DNA from: Streptacidiphilus sp. 4-A2
Lineage (GTDB): Bacteria > Actinomycetota > Actinomycetes > Streptomycetales > Streptomycetaceae
DNA: 64,000 bases
Assembly (NCBI GenBank): GCA_014284505.1
Contig: JAAFYY010000001.1
Location: forward strand, 6,373,845-6,437,844
Reading direction: 5' to 3'
Positions 40,604 to 50,248 of the stretch are shown piece after piece. Positions within the stretch are counted from its first letter, which is position 1. Each line of letters starts with the position of its first letter. Made by a program: the position numbers and the translations under genes. The notes under the pieces are model-generated. The model did no database searches. It saw nothing but the letters and a program-made list of their open reading frames with translations, and was not told the DNA's origin.

Positions 40604-41758
40604 GCAGCCCCAGCCCGGGACCCGCGATCGGCGCCTACCTCGACCACGCCGGGCTCGGCCGGCTCCGCGCGCCCGCTGTCGACGCCATGCGCACCGCCCT
40701 GGTGGAGGTCTACCCCCACGGCAGCGCCCTGATGGGCCGGATCTTCCCGGCCCGCGCGGCGGCCAGGAGGACCGCCGCCGCCCTGCTCGACTGCGCGCCC
40801 ACGGAGATCGCCTTCGTCCCCAACACCTCCACCGGCCTGCACCTGGTCGCCGACGGGCTGCGCTGGGAGCCCGGCGACGAGGTGGTGGTGTTCGACCGCG
40901 ACTTCCCGGCCAATGTCCATCCGTGGCGGGCGCTGGTCGAGCGTGCGGGGGTGCGGCTGCGCTGGGTGCCCATGCACGACGGCGGCTACCGGACCGACGA
41001 CATCGCGGCCGCGATCGGTCCGGCCACCCGGCTGATCGCGGCCAGCCAGGTCAACTTCGCCACCGGTTTCCGGCTGGACCTGGACGCCCTGTGCGCACTG
41101 GCCGCCCCGGTCGGCGCACTGGTCTGCGTGGACGCCGTGCAGGGGCTCGGCACACTGCCGCTCTCGCTGGCCCGGACTCCGGTGGACTTCCTGGCGGCCG
41201 GGGCGCACAAGTGGCTCGGCGGCCCGCCCGGCACCGGCCTGTTCTACTGCCGCTCCGAACGGCTGCCGCTGCTGCGCAGCGTGCCCGCCGGCTGGTTCGG
41301 CTTCGACGGCGCCAACGACATGCTCAGCAAGGGCCCCGGCCACTTCCGCTACGACCTGCCGCTGCGGGCGGACTCGGGGCGGGTGGAGGGCGGCATGTAC
41401 GACGTGCTCGGCATGGTGGGCCTGGCGGCGGCCCTGGAGGAGCTGGCCGGGATCGGGTGGGCGCGGTGGCCGAGCGGATAGCGCTGCTGACCGGCCGGCT
41501 GCGCACCGGACTTGAGGATCTGGGCTGCGCCGTGGTCTCCCCGCCGGGGCCTGGGGCGGCCTCGGGGATCGTCAGCTTCACCGATCCCCGGCGGGACGGC
41601 GGGCAGTTGGCCGACGAGTTGGTCGGGCAGGGCATCCATGTCTCCTACCCGACGGGAAGATCCGGGTCTCGCCGCACTACTGGACCGCCGAGGCCGAGAT
41701 CGACCTGCTGCTGGACGCCCTCGCCGAACCCCGGGCCAGGCCCGTCGGCCGGACTTGA
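40600..41758 (+). CDS. Class V PLP-dependent enzyme (isopenicillin-N-epimerase / cysteine-desulfurase-like), frameshifted
   Basis: About 386 residues. Fold type I features: YLDHAGLGRL at the start, FVPNTSTGLHLVADGL, SQVNFATGFRLDLDAL, DAVQGLG with the PLP-N1 Asp, and GAHKWLGGPPGTGLF with the Schiff-base Lys. Indels near 41455 and 41665 shift the end, which is restored as IRVSPHYWTAEAEIDLLLDA to the TGA at 41756. Relatives catalyse epimerisation, desulfuration or elimination on amino acids. I see no obvious active-site Cys for persulfide transfer. Sitting directly before the short Cys-containing peptide, it may modify that peptide. Confidence 0.8.
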
Positions 41759-41765
41759 CAAGCTC

Positions 41766-41784
41766 CTGTCAATCAAACTGACAG
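41766..41784. promoter_or_regulatory. Inverted repeat in the AT-rich region before the peptide gene
   Basis: CTGTCA and TGACAG flank ATCAAAC, only eight bases after the PLP-enzyme stop. The whole 114-base gap 41759-41872 is AT-richer than its surroundings, as expected of a promoter for the peptide gene. Candidate operator or weak hairpin. Confidence 0.35.
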
Positions 41785-41872
41785 ACCGGCAGTTTGCCGT
41801 CAACACCCTTGACCGGCAAGGGGAGTTGTGCCGAAATGTGTGCTGAACATCCCGCTACCCAAGGAGGCACTC

Positions 41873-41968
41873 ATGGAGCACGAGACCTGGGAACTGCTGG
41901 AGGACGAGGTCGAGATCTCGACCGGCGCGGCCGACTGCTGGACCTGTCTGATCGACAGCGGCGCCTGA
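41873..41968 (+). CDS. 31-residue candidate RiPP precursor peptide
   Basis: ATG at 41873 with a full AAGGAGG seven bases ahead. The peptide begins MEHETWELLEDEVEI, an acidic, leader-like stretch, and ends DCWTCLIDSGA with two Cys, Trp, Thr and Ser in the last eleven residues. A 17-bp hairpin follows 28 bases after the stop, the usual device that lets a precursor be made in excess over downstream enzymes. Upstream are an exporter and a PLP enzyme, downstream a duplicated TPR-like protein and an M17 aminopeptidase that could trim a leader or product. I do not recognise the family. The short length is the main weakness; conservation in relatives would settle it. Confidence 0.65.
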   Translation: MEHETWELLEDEVEISTGAADCWTCLIDSGA

Positions 41969-41995
41969 TCGTCTGATCGTCCGAACCGCACAACG

Positions 41996-42032
41996 CTCCC
42001 CGTGGTCCGCGCCCAGCGCGGGCCACGGGGAG
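41996..42032 (+). terminator. Strong hairpin after the peptide gene (attenuator)
   Basis: CTCCCCGTGGTCCGCGC pairs with GCGCGGGCCACGGGGAG over 17 positions (one T-G pair) with loop CCA. It lies between the peptide gene and the TPR-like gene and is a probable partial terminator. Confidence 0.75.
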
Positions 42033-42071
42033 AACCTTTCGCACCGGGGACCGGGAAGCAGGGAGCAGCGG

Positions 42072-44632
42072 ATGGAGCGGTGGCGGTTCAGCCACGGTGT
42101 GGTCGGCGTGAGCGCGCCCAGCTGGTTGACCTTCGAGGTGCACCGGCCCTACTTCGACGGCGCGGACTCGCCGTTGGCGGCCGTGCAGGCACGCGCGCCC
42201 CTGCTGGCCGCCCGGCGCTTCGAGCAGCGCTCCGCGACCGGGCTGCGCTTCGGCATGAATATGCCGCTGAGCTACCGCCGGCTCCTCACCGAGGAGTCCC
42301 GGCTGCGCGCCTACCGGGTGGAGGCGCCGACCGATCTGCCCGCCGGGCTCGCCTCGCCCTCCTGGGCCCGGCTGGCGGACGCCTACCGCCGCCGCGAGCA
42401 GCTCGACCCGACCGACCGGGCCACGCTGGCGTACTGGCTGGTCGCGGTGTGCCTGCCCGGTGCGGTGCTGGACGTGGTCCCGCGGGACCTGGAGCCGGCC
42501 CTGTGCCGGGACCCGGTCCGGGCGGCGGCGCAGGCGGCCCGGGCCACCGCGCTGTTCCAGGCCGAGGGGCTGTCCGCGCGCACCACCGCCGCCTACCGGG
42601 CCCTGGTCGAGGACCCGGCCCCCACCCTGTGCCATGCCCAGGCCGTGGCGTCCTGGGGCTATCTGCTGGCCAGGCACGCGGGCGACGACTCCGCCGCCCC
42701 GGAACTGGCCCGGCGCGCCCGGGAACTGCTGGAGCGGGCCGCCGACGGCCTGACCGCCTTCGAGTACGGGACCGCCCGGGTCCGGCTGGATCTGCGCGAG
42801 GTGATGCGCGCCGAGCGGGAGCACGCGTTCGGCCGCGCCGCACGGCAGTTGCGGGCAGCCACCGAGGCCGTCGCCGGGCTCAAGCCGGAGGATCCGGAGG
42901 ACGAGCTGCTGCTGCTGGAGTCCCGGCGGCGGCTGGTGGACCGCAGCCTGGAGATCGCGGTACGGCTGGACGACCGCGAGGCCGAGCAGCAGGCACTGGC
43001 GGAGGGCGTCGCACTGGACCCCTACTGCGTGAAGATCCGGATGCAGCAGGCGCAGGCGCAGCAGCGGCTCGGACGCCACGAGCAGGCGCTGGCCGGCTAT
43101 CTGCACGCGGCCCGGCTCGGCCCGCACGGGACCGGCTTCGCCCTGGTCAACGCCGCCGAGTGCGCCCGGCTCGCCGGGCACGCGGAGTTCGCCCGGGAGC
43201 TCTCCGAGCGGGCGTTCCGCAGCGCCCCGCGCTCGGCCAGGACCGCGGAGCTGCTCTCCGCGAGCTGCGAGCGCTCCGGGACCGCCCGCTCGCGGAGGTC
43301 GTCCGCCGGGCCGCGCGCCGCGACCCGGAGCAGCCGCACCACAACAACTGGCACTTCCAGATGTACGCCTCCTATTTCAACCTGGGCGAGTCGCAGTCCC
43401 CCAACCTCTATGCCCGACTGCCCGGCTACGCCTACGAGTTCGCCGCGGCCGGAGCCGCCCCGGAGATCACCTGGCAGCGGCTGATGCCGCCTGCCTTCCG
43501 CGGCAACCTGGTCCGCGAGTCCGGGCTCGCGGAGTTCGCCGTGAGCCATCCGGCCCAGCTGCCGGAGCGGTTGCGCACCCCGCCTGGGAGCAGCTGTGCG
43601 CCTGGGTGGAGTCCTTCCCGGCCGACGACCCGGCACGGCAGCTGCTGACCTCCTCGGTGCTGTTCCGGCTCGGCTTCGGCCGGCTGGTGCTGGACCTGGT
43701 CCCGCCCCAGCCCGCGGCCGGGCTCAGCGGCCCGGACCAGCTGCGGCTGCACCACTGGCGCGACCTGGTGCGCTATGTGGACTCGGTGGGCCGCTCGGTG
43801 GCCGCGCCGACCACCTCCTTCGACATCGCGCTGCACCCCGACTGCCCGCTGCGGCTGCGGTTCGTGATCTCCGTCTTCGCCGTGGTCTTCCACGCCCGGG
43901 AGACCAAGTCGCTGGAGCAGGCGCTGGCCTGGCGGGCCAGGGCCGAGGCCGACCTGGCCGAGCTGCTGGCCGATCCGGGGTGCACGCCGCTGGACCGGCT
44001 GATGCTGGAGAGCCGGTTCTACCGCAGCGCCACCTATGTGCCGTTCCTCCAGCAGGACGAGGCGCGGCTGACCGCGGAGATGGAGCGGGCGGAGGAGCTG
44101 GCCAGGGCGGTCCGCGCGGCCGACCCGTACCAGGAGTTCCTGCGCCGGGAGAATCTGCGCGCCTGCCTGGAGAGCAGGTCCAAGGAGGCGCTGGCGTTCG
44201 GCCGGGACCAGCTCGCGCACACCCGGATCGAGGAGGTGATCGCCATCGACCCCTACGAGCCGAAGAGCCATATCGAGCTGGCGGAGAGCCTGGTCCAGCA
44301 GGGCCGGCACCGGGAGGCGGCCGACTCGTACCTGCGCGCGGCCCGGCTCGGGCCCACCTCGACCTCGATGAGCTACGGCCTGGCCGGCGAGTGCTTCGCC
44401 CGGGCCGGGCTGCCCGAGCTGGCCGAGGACTGCTTCGTCCAGTCGCTGCGGATCGACCCCTACGCGGTCTCCTCGGCCCGCGGCTGGGCCAGGAGCGGGC
44501 CGGACAGCGGCATGGGCGCCCTGGGGCCGGGAGTACCTGGACGGCCTGGAGACCTGGGCCGCCACCCGCCGCGCGGCCCGCACCGCGCAGCCGGCGGCCA
44601 CCGTCCCGGCGCCTAGGAGGCCGGCCGAATGA
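42072..44632 (+). CDS. Large TPR-like protein with internal duplication, frameshifted
   Basis: About 853 residues after indels near 43295, 43595 and 44530. Two halves of about 420 residues look homologous: PLSYRRLLTEESRL matches PPAFRGNLVRESGL, LPGAVLDVVP matches FGRLVLDLVP, and both end with a TPR pair (LDPYCVKIRMQQAQAQQRLG and IDPYEPKSHIELAESLVQQG, each followed by AARLGP). Otherwise helical and without catalytic motifs I know. GGGAGCAG precedes the ATG; the end overlaps the aminopeptidase start by ATGA. As the largest gene next to a candidate precursor peptide it could be the scaffold or modifying enzyme of the system. Two separate genes fused by the errors is an alternative, but no second start with a ribosome site is evident. 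Confidence 0.65.
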
Positions 44633-46176
44633 GCGCGGACCGCACCGCCGTCTGGTCCCTGCGCCGGGCGCCCGCCGAGGACACCGACGCGCTCGCCGTC
44701 CCGGTGTTCGCCGACCGGCTCGCCGAGGCGCCGCTGCCGGGGTTCCTGGCCGCCTGCGGCTTCACCGGCGCGCCCGGCGAGGTGCTGCGCCTGCCCGGCG
44801 AGGCGGACGGGCCCGCCCGGGTGGTCCTCGGCCTCGGCCCCTCCCGCGCCTTCTCCGATCCCGTCACCTCCGCCGGTCCTGCGGCCTCCGTCGCCGCCTC
44901 CGCCGCCCCTGCCGCTCCGGGCAGGGACGAGGAGGCCGAGGACGCGGTGCGCCGCGCCGCCGCCGGGCTGGCCAAGGCCGTCCGCGGCTTCCGCCGGGTC
45001 GGCCTGCCGCTGCCCGGGCCCTGGCTGGTGTCCGCGGCGGTGGAGGGCTTCCTGCTCGGCGGGTACCGGTTCACCCGCTACCGGAGCGGCCCGCTCCGCG
45101 GCGGGCCCGGCCCGGAGCGGGTCGACCTGCTGCTGCCGGATCCGGACGCCCCGGCCGCGCACGCCGCGCTGGCCCGGGGGCGGCGGCTGGCCGAAGGCAC
45201 GCTGCTGGCCCGGGACCTGGTCAACGAACCGGGCGAGGGGCTGACCCCGGAGCTGTTCGCGGCCCGGGCGGAGGCGGTCGCGGCCGGGACCGGCCTGCTC
45301 TGCGAGGTGTGGGACGGCAAGCGGATCGAGGCCGAGCGGCTGGGCGGCCTCTGCGCGGTCAGCCGGGGCTCGCTGCGGCCGCCGCGGCTGGTCCGGCTCA
45401 GCCACCGGCCGGCCGGCGCCACCGGATCGCTGGCCCTGATCGGCAAGGGCGTGACCTACGACGCGGGCGGCCTCTCGCTCAAGCCGAGCGCCGAAATGCT
45501 GACCATGAAGGCCGACATGGCGGGCGCGGCGGCGGTGCTCGGCGCCATGTCGGTGCTGTCCGGTCTGGGCTGCACCACCCGGGTGGACGCCTGGCTGCCG
45601 CTCACCGAGAACATGCCGAACGCCGACCCGGTGCGCGTCGGCGACGTGCTGCGGATGCGCGACGGCCGGACGGTCGAGGTGCGCAACGCCGACGCCGAGG
45701 GCCGGCTGATCCTGGCCGACGCGCTCACCCTGGCCGCCGAGACAACCCCGGACGCCATGGTGGACATCGCCACCCTCACCGACGCGGCACCGGTCGCGCT
45801 GGGCCGGAAGATCGCGGCGGTGCTGGGCACCGACGACGCACTGGTCGAGCAGGTCCGCCGGGCCGCCGGGCGCGCGGGCGAACCGGTCTGGCCGCTGCCG
45901 CTCAGCGACCGCTACCGGTGGCAGCTTCAGTCACCCATCGCCGACCTGGTCAACTACACCATCGGCAACCGCCACGGCACCGCCCTGCTCGCCGGGCTGT
46001 TCCTGCGGGAGTTCGTCCCGGCCGGGATCCCCTGGGCCCATCTGGACATCCAGGGGACCGCGCTGTGCGACGCCGACGACGGCGAATGGGTGCCCGGCGC
46101 GACCGGCTTCGGCGTCCGCACCCTGGCCGAACTCGTCAGCGCCCCGGCCGCGTCCACCCGGACGGCGGCAGGCTGA
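44629..46176 (+). CDS. M17 leucyl aminopeptidase
   Basis: 515 residues, intact. The C-terminal catalytic domain has GKGVTYDAGGLSLKPSAEML and the metal/catalytic block NADAEGRLILADAL (canonical NTDAEGRL, here Asn-Ala), plus FLREFVPAGIPWAHLDIQGT. The N-terminal domain begins TAVWSLRRAPAEDTDALAVP. M17 enzymes are two-metal hexamers that remove N-terminal residues; in bottromycin biosynthesis such an enzyme trims the follower/leader-processed peptide. Translational coupling to the TPR-like gene places it in the candidate RiPP operon rather than as a general peptidase. Confidence 0.88.
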   Translation: MSADRTAVWSLRRAPAEDTDALAVPVFADRLAEAPLPGFLAACGFTGAPGEVLRLPGEADGPARVVLGLGPSRAFSDPVTSAGPAASVAASAAPAAPGRDEEAEDAVRRAAAGLAKAVRGFRRVGLPLPGPWLVSAAVEGFLLGGYRFTRYRSGPLRGGPGPERVDLLLPDPDAPAAHAALARGRRLAEGTLLARDLVNEPGEGLTPELFAARAEAVAAGTGLLCEVWDGKRIEAERLGGLCAVSRGSLRPPRLVRLSHRPAGATGSLALIGKGVTYDAGGLSLKPSAEMLTMKADMAGAAAVLGAMSVLSGLGCTTRVDAWLPLTENMPNADPVRVGDVLRMRDGRTVEVRNADAEGRLILADALTLAAETTPDAMVDIATLTDAAPVALGRKIAAVLGTDDALVEQVRRAAGRAGEPVWPLPLSDRYRWQLQSPIADLVNYTIGNRHGTALLAGLFLREFVPAGIPWAHLDIQGTALCDADDGEWVPGATGFGVRTLAELVSAPAASTRTAAG

Positions 46177-46268
46177 GCCGCCGTCCGGCGCCGGGCCGTG
46201 AATGGCGGAACACGCTCCCCGAAGGGGGCGGAGCCGTGAAACGCCGGCGAACAACCGAGGAGCAGCTG

Positions 46269-46597
46269 ATGATCCCCACTGACGAGCTTGCCGACCCCAC
46301 CGTCCGGGCCTTCGTACTGCGCGGCTGAACGCACACCGACGGGCCGCCTTCGCCGCCGCGCTGACCGCCGACGCGAGCATGTCGGACGACGGCAGCGACC
46401 GCGCGATCTGCTCGCCTGGACCGAGAAGGAGATCTTCTCCGTCGGCGGGCCCGGATGGAGGTCGAGTCCGAGGCCGACGGCGGACGGTCGCTGGTGACCC
46501 TGTTCACCAACGAGACCTGGGGCGAGATGCGGACGGCCTGGCGGTTCAGCCGTGGACGAGGGCCGGATCAGCCCGCTTCGAGACCGGTCAGGCCTGA
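46269..46597 (+). CDS. NTF2-like / SnoaL-fold small protein, frameshifted
   Basis: With three or four indels the frames join into MIPTDELADPTVRAFV, LNAHRRAAFAAALTADASMS, DDGSDR, WTEKEIFSVGG, MEVESEADGGRSLVTLFTNE, TWGEMRTAWRFS and RFETGQA, a typical actinobacterial nuclear-transport-factor-2-like protein of about 110 residues. GAGGAG lies before the ATG. A first reading as a 31-residue peptide ending AFVLRG is caused by the first indel. No specific substrate can be assigned. Confidence 0.7.
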
Positions 46598-46609
46598 GCC
46601 CGGCGAGGC

Positions 46610-47029
46610 TCAGCTCGACCAGGTACGGGAGCACAGGACCAGCCGGTAGCCGTCGGGGTCGGCGACGGTGACCCCGTGCACGTCCCAGTAGGGGTTGTGG
46701 GCGGCCACCCCTGGTGCCGCCGGTGGCCAGCAGCCGTCCAGCAGGGCCTGGTCGAGCGCGGCGCCGAGGTAGACCACGAAGAGGTCGTCGACGGTGGGCG
46801 CGGGCTCCAGCGGCTGCTCCGGATCCCGGGTCAGCTCGAAGTGCCACGCCCCGCCGGGCGGACCGACCATGAGCAGCTCGTGCTCGCCCGGCTTGCGTTC
46901 GCCGCTCCGCCAGAGCACGGACAGCCCCAGGCCCTCGACATAGAAGCGTTCGGCGGCCGCGAGGTCCCTGGACGGGCGGGCGACCCTGACATGGGTACGG
47001 GAATCGATCACCCAGCCGATGCTAGCCAC
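46610..47029 (-). CDS. VOC superfamily protein
   Basis: 139 residues: THVRVARPSRDLAAAERFYV, LGLSVLWRSGERKPGEHELL, then WDVHGVTVADPDGYRLVLCS, the ordinary two-module glyoxalase/dioxygenase fold with plausible metal positions His and Glu. Convergent with the NTF2-like gene, 12 bases between stops. Confidence 0.85.
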   Translation of the reverse strand: MASIGWVIDSRTHVRVARPSRDLAAAERFYVEGLGLSVLWRSGERKPGEHELLMVGPPGGAWHFELTRDPEQPLEPAPTVDDLFVVYLGAALDQALLDGCWPPAAPGVAAHNPYWDVHGVTVADPDGYRLVLCSRTWSS

Positions 47030-47148
47030 CCGTCACGGCCGCCGGATCGGCCTTCCGGCCTGCGTCGGAGGGCCCGCGCCGAAGGCTCCGGACCGGAAGC
47101 CCCGCGTCGAAGGCCCTGCGCCTGAAGTCCCGGTCCGGGCGGACGCGA

Positions 47149-47183
47149 GGGGACCCCGGCCGGTGGGTGCGGCCGGGATCCCC
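47149..47183 (-). terminator. Hairpin after the G1 protease gene
   Basis: GGGGACCCCGGCCG and CGGCCGGGATCCCC pair at 13 of 14 positions around a 7-base loop, about 60 bases downstream of the protease stop. Confidence 0.5.
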
Positions 47184-47197
47184 GGAAATCAGCGCCT

Positions 47198-47229
47198 CAG
47201 CGGTTCAACGCTTCAGCGGTTCAACGCTT
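47198..47229. repeat. 16-bp direct repeat, two copies
   Basis: CAGCGGTTCAACGCTT occurs twice in tandem immediately beyond the protease stop, followed by a degraded third part. Another member of the short-repeat pattern at gene ends. Confidence 0.8.
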
Positions 47230-47244
47230 CGGCAGATCGGCGCT

Positions 47245-48515
47245 TCAGCACGCGCCGTCGTTGGTCCACACCGCCCAGGAGCCCGCGGCGCCCGGGGTGG
47301 CCCCGGTGGAATACCAGGTCGACGTCCACTTGTCGCCGTTGTAGGCGACGATGTCGCCCGGCACGTACGAGGTGCCGGCGCTCCAGGTGGCGAGCCCGGA
47401 GCAGCTGGGCGGCGGCGGGGTGGAGCCGCCGACGGTCCAGGTGAACGAGGCGCTGCCGGAGGCGCCGGTGGAGTCGGTGGCGGTGACCACGACGTTGTAG
47501 CTCCCGGCCGTGTTCAGCGTGCCGGTGATCAGGCCGGACGAGCTGATCGAGGACTTCGGCGGCAGCCCGGTCGCGGTGTAACTGAGCGCCGCGCCACCGG
47601 AGTCGGTCCCGCTGATCTGGAGGTCCGCCACGGCGCCGACCGCGCTGGACTGGCTGCCGGGCGGGTTGACGGTGACGGTGTTGCCGGTGGGGGGTGTGCC
47701 ACTGCCGTAGGCCACGGTGAAGTCACCGGAGCTGTCGTCCGCGCCGGTGGAGGCGATGACCGTGCCGCTGCTGCTGGTCATGTTGATCGCCTGGGCCCCG
47801 GCGGCCTGCAGGGTGCCGTTGTCGATGGTGGAGCCGGCGAACCGGACCGAGCCGAAGTTCGGCAGCGGGGTGACCCCGCTGCCGGAGGTGACCGCCTCCG
47901 CGACAGCCTCGGCACTGGCGTTCTTGGCCCCCGAGGGGCCGTTGACCACGTTGTTCTCGGTCCAGCCCGCCGTGCTGTCGGTCAGCACCATGTCGTAGCG
48001 GCCGCTGCCCTCGGAGGTGACCGTGGAGGTGAGGCTGTCACCGGCGGCCACCGGGTTGTTGTACTCCTGGATCGCGTTCGCCGGGTAGGTCTCCCACCAG
48101 GCGAAGGGCTCCGGCGAACCGTTGGAGCAGTCGACCCCGGTCCCGTCCTGTTCGACGGTGGTGCTGCCCCAGCCGTCGAGACCGATCCAGAACGCGACGA
48201 TGCCGTCGGAGGTGCAGGAGACGGAGGGTTCCACCCAGCTGGAGCTGACCGAGGTGTAGGTGCCGCTGTTGGCCGCGTAGCCGGCCCAGTTGGTGCTGGT
48301 CTGGGTGGCGGCGGCCGAGTGGCGGCCGGCGTTGAGCAGATGGGAGAAATGCGAAATATTCTGAGCCGGCACGGTGACCGCGTCCGGACGGGGACGGCGA
48401 CCGCCTGATGGACAGGCGCGGCCTTGGGCGTCGCAGCTGCCTGGGCCACGGTGCCGCCCGCGGCTGAGACAGCCAGCGCCAGCACGACCGTGGACAGGGA
48501 ACGAACTATGTGCAC
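47245..48515 (-). CDS. Secreted G1-family (eqolisin-like) peptidase with carbohydrate-binding tail
   Basis: About 423 residues with one indel near 48390. GTG at 48515 follows TTGAGGAG and starts a signal peptide (VHIVRSLSTVVLALAVSAAG, then AQAAA). G1 landmarks follow: TNWAGYAA, SSSWVEPSVSC, FWIGLDGWGSTTVEQDG (catalytic Gln) and FAWWETYPANAIQEYN (catalytic Glu). A Thr/Ser-rich Ig-like segment leads to a C-terminal CBM5/12-type module (CSGLATWSAGTSYVPGDIVA, YNGDKWTSTWYSTG) that usually binds chitin. Eqolisins act at low pH. Confidence 0.85.
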
Positions 48516-48647
48516 GAAACCACTCCTCAACTGGGCGTGAGCTGAGCAATCACGTGAATGTAGGAGTGCCTGACGAGGCGCCACAATGCCGAAAGCTGGA
48601 CAGTGGCCACAACTCGCCACGGTGGCGCGGGGGTTGATCGGGTCCGC

Positions 48648-49613
48648 TCACAGCCAGCCGCGCCGGGCCGCCTGGAGTCCGGCCTGGAAGCGGGTCTTGG
48701 CGTCGAGCACCTCCAGGATGTGGCCGACCCGCCGGGTCATGGTGCGCTGGGTGATGCCCAGGGCGCGGATGATCGCGGCGTCCTTGGCGCCCCCGGCGAG
48801 CATGGTCAGCAGCTCCCGGTCGCGCTCGTCCAGCAGTTCCTGCGCGACCCGGGTCGCCGCGATCGGCACGGCCCGCTCCCACAGCAGGTCGAAGCAGGTG
48901 GAGAGGGTGGTGAGCAGCGGCGAGGCGCGGACGAAGATGGCGGCGGTGGGCGCGGTGGCACCGAAGCTGAGCGGGATCATCGCCTGGCGCTGGTCGGCGA
49001 TCAGCATCTTCATCCGCACCGCCGGCAGGCTGCGTGCCTGCTCACCGGCGGCGATACAGGCCATGGTGAAGTCCATCCGCTGTTTGCCCTCAAGCCCGGA
49101 GGCGTCGTAGATCACCTGGCAGGACACCCCCCGGCGGAGCAGCTGGAACTCGATCGGGTTGGCGAGCGGGCTGTCGAAGTACGGCGGGCAGTCGACGACC
49201 TTCATCTCCCGCTCGGCGCCGAGCTGCATCTGCTCCACCCGGTGCCGGATCTGGGTCGGGCCCTCGATCAGCTCCACCAGGTCACCGGCCACCCCGGTGA
49301 CCGCGCTCTGGAAGCGCGCCGCGAGCGCCCGGGCATGGGTGCGGAACCGTTCGAGGTCCTCCTGCCGGCTCGCCACCAGGGCGTCGACGGCGACCTCGGG
49401 CGGGGCCGCGGTGTAGCGGGCGGGCGAGCCGGAGAGCCTGGTGACCAGGCCGGAGTCGACCAGACGGCGCAGGCAGGGCCGGATCCGGGCGGGCGTGGAG
49501 TCGACCGCCGCCGCGAGCTCGGCGGTGGTGCCGCGCGGGGCCGCGAGCACGCACAGATACAGGGTGCTCTCGGCGGCACCGAGCCCGACGGGCTCTAACA
49601 GGGCGTCAGGCAT
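48648..49613 (-). CDS. TrmB-like / LuxR-type regulator (second copy)
   Basis: 321 residues from MPDALLEPVGLGAAESTLYL. A winged-helix N-terminus (TTAELAAAVDSTPARIRPCL), a middle sensor region and a C-terminal LuxR-type helix-turn-helix (AAIIRALGITQRTMTRRVGH, then ILEVLDAKTRFQAGLQAARR). The architecture and the ending GWL match the regulator at 32032-33042, so the two are paralogues of one regulator class. It lies upstream of the G1 protease gene in the same direction, 132 bases apart. Target genes are unknown. Confidence 0.82.
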   Translation of the reverse strand: MPDALLEPVGLGAAESTLYLCVLAAPRGTTAELAAAVDSTPARIRPCLRRLVDSGLVTRLSGSPARYTAAPPEVAVDALVASRQEDLERFRTHARALAARFQSAVTGVAGDLVELIEGPTQIRHRVEQMQLGAEREMKVVDCPPYFDSPLANPIEFQLLRRGVSCQVIYDASGLEGKQRMDFTMACIAAGEQARSLPAVRMKMLIADQRQAMIPLSFGATAPTAAIFVRASPLLTTLSTCFDLLWERAVPIAATRVAQELLDERDRELLTMLAGGAKDAAIIRALGITQRTMTRRVGHILEVLDAKTRFQAGLQAARRGWL

Positions 49614-49710
49614 GGCGCACAGCATAAAGGTCTAGTCCACTCCCGGGAACCGGTCGCGCGGCGATCACCTGCGGCAGAGCCCCGCCGATCCGTGAACCTA
49701 TGATCTGGCT

Positions 49711-50229
49711 ATGCGTAAGCCCATAGCCCTCTCCGCGGCCGGTCTGGTGCTGGCAGCCGGAGCCGTCGCCGCGCTCGCCTGGCCGCAGCACGCCACGAGC
49801 GCCGCCACCGATCCGGCTGCCAGCCATGCCGCGAACCGAGCCGCGTCCCCGGCCGCGCCGCAGGCGCCGCAGCACCGGGCCGACGCCGCCGCGGCCCAGC
49901 GCTGGATCGCGGCCAGGCTCCCGGCCGGCTGGAGCGACACCGCCGCCACCGACGGCCGCACCATCACCGTCCAGCTCGTCTTTGCCGGGGACGTCGACCA
50001 GGTCTTCCACTCGCTGATGAAGAGCGAGGTCCTCGACCCTCGGTCGCCGCGGATGCTGACCCTGCTGCAAGGAGCGGCGGCCGAGGGCGGCTATGTCTTC
50101 GACTACACGGACACCCACGGCGACGGCCTGCTGGTCAAGGTGCAGAGCCTGCCCGGTACCGGCGCCCTGCACCTGGACCTGGTCAGCGCGAAGTACCTCC
50201 AGGCGCAGATCGACGGCTCGGCGCACTGA
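49711..50229 (+). CDS. Secreted protein of unknown function
   Basis: 172 residues. Signal peptide MRKPIALSAAGLVLAAGAVA, then an Ala/His/Gln-rich spacer and a compact domain (AAAQRWIAARLPAGWSDTAA, VQLVFAGDVDQVFHSLMKSE, GYVFDYTDTHGDGLLVKVQS). No Cys or catalytic motif is visible. Convergent with the lipase-maturation-like gene. Confidence 0.75.
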   Translation: MRKPIALSAAGLVLAAGAVAALAWPQHATSAATDPAASHAANRAASPAAPQAPQHRADAAAAQRWIAARLPAGWSDTAATDGRTITVQLVFAGDVDQVFHSLMKSEVLDPRSPRMLTLLQGAAAEGGYVFDYTDTHGDGLLVKVQSLPGTGALHLDLVSAKYLQAQIDGSAH

Positions 50230-50248
50230 CCCCGCCCGGCCGCCGGCG

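Noticed and set aside
43432..45405. 657-codon antisense frame over the TPR-like and M17 genes
   Set aside because: Low-complexity shadow of conserved plus-strand genes.
44629..46176. M17 protein as an inactive paralogue because the motif reads NADAEGRL rather than NTDAEGRL
   Set aside because: The metal-binding and catalytic Asp, Glu and Arg of the block are present, and Thr to Ala at that position does not by itself show loss of activity.
46235..46328. Second short peptide after the M17 gene, ending AFVLRG, as another RiPP precursor
   Set aside because: Downstream frames restore a normal NTF2-like protein, so the short frame is a product of an indel.
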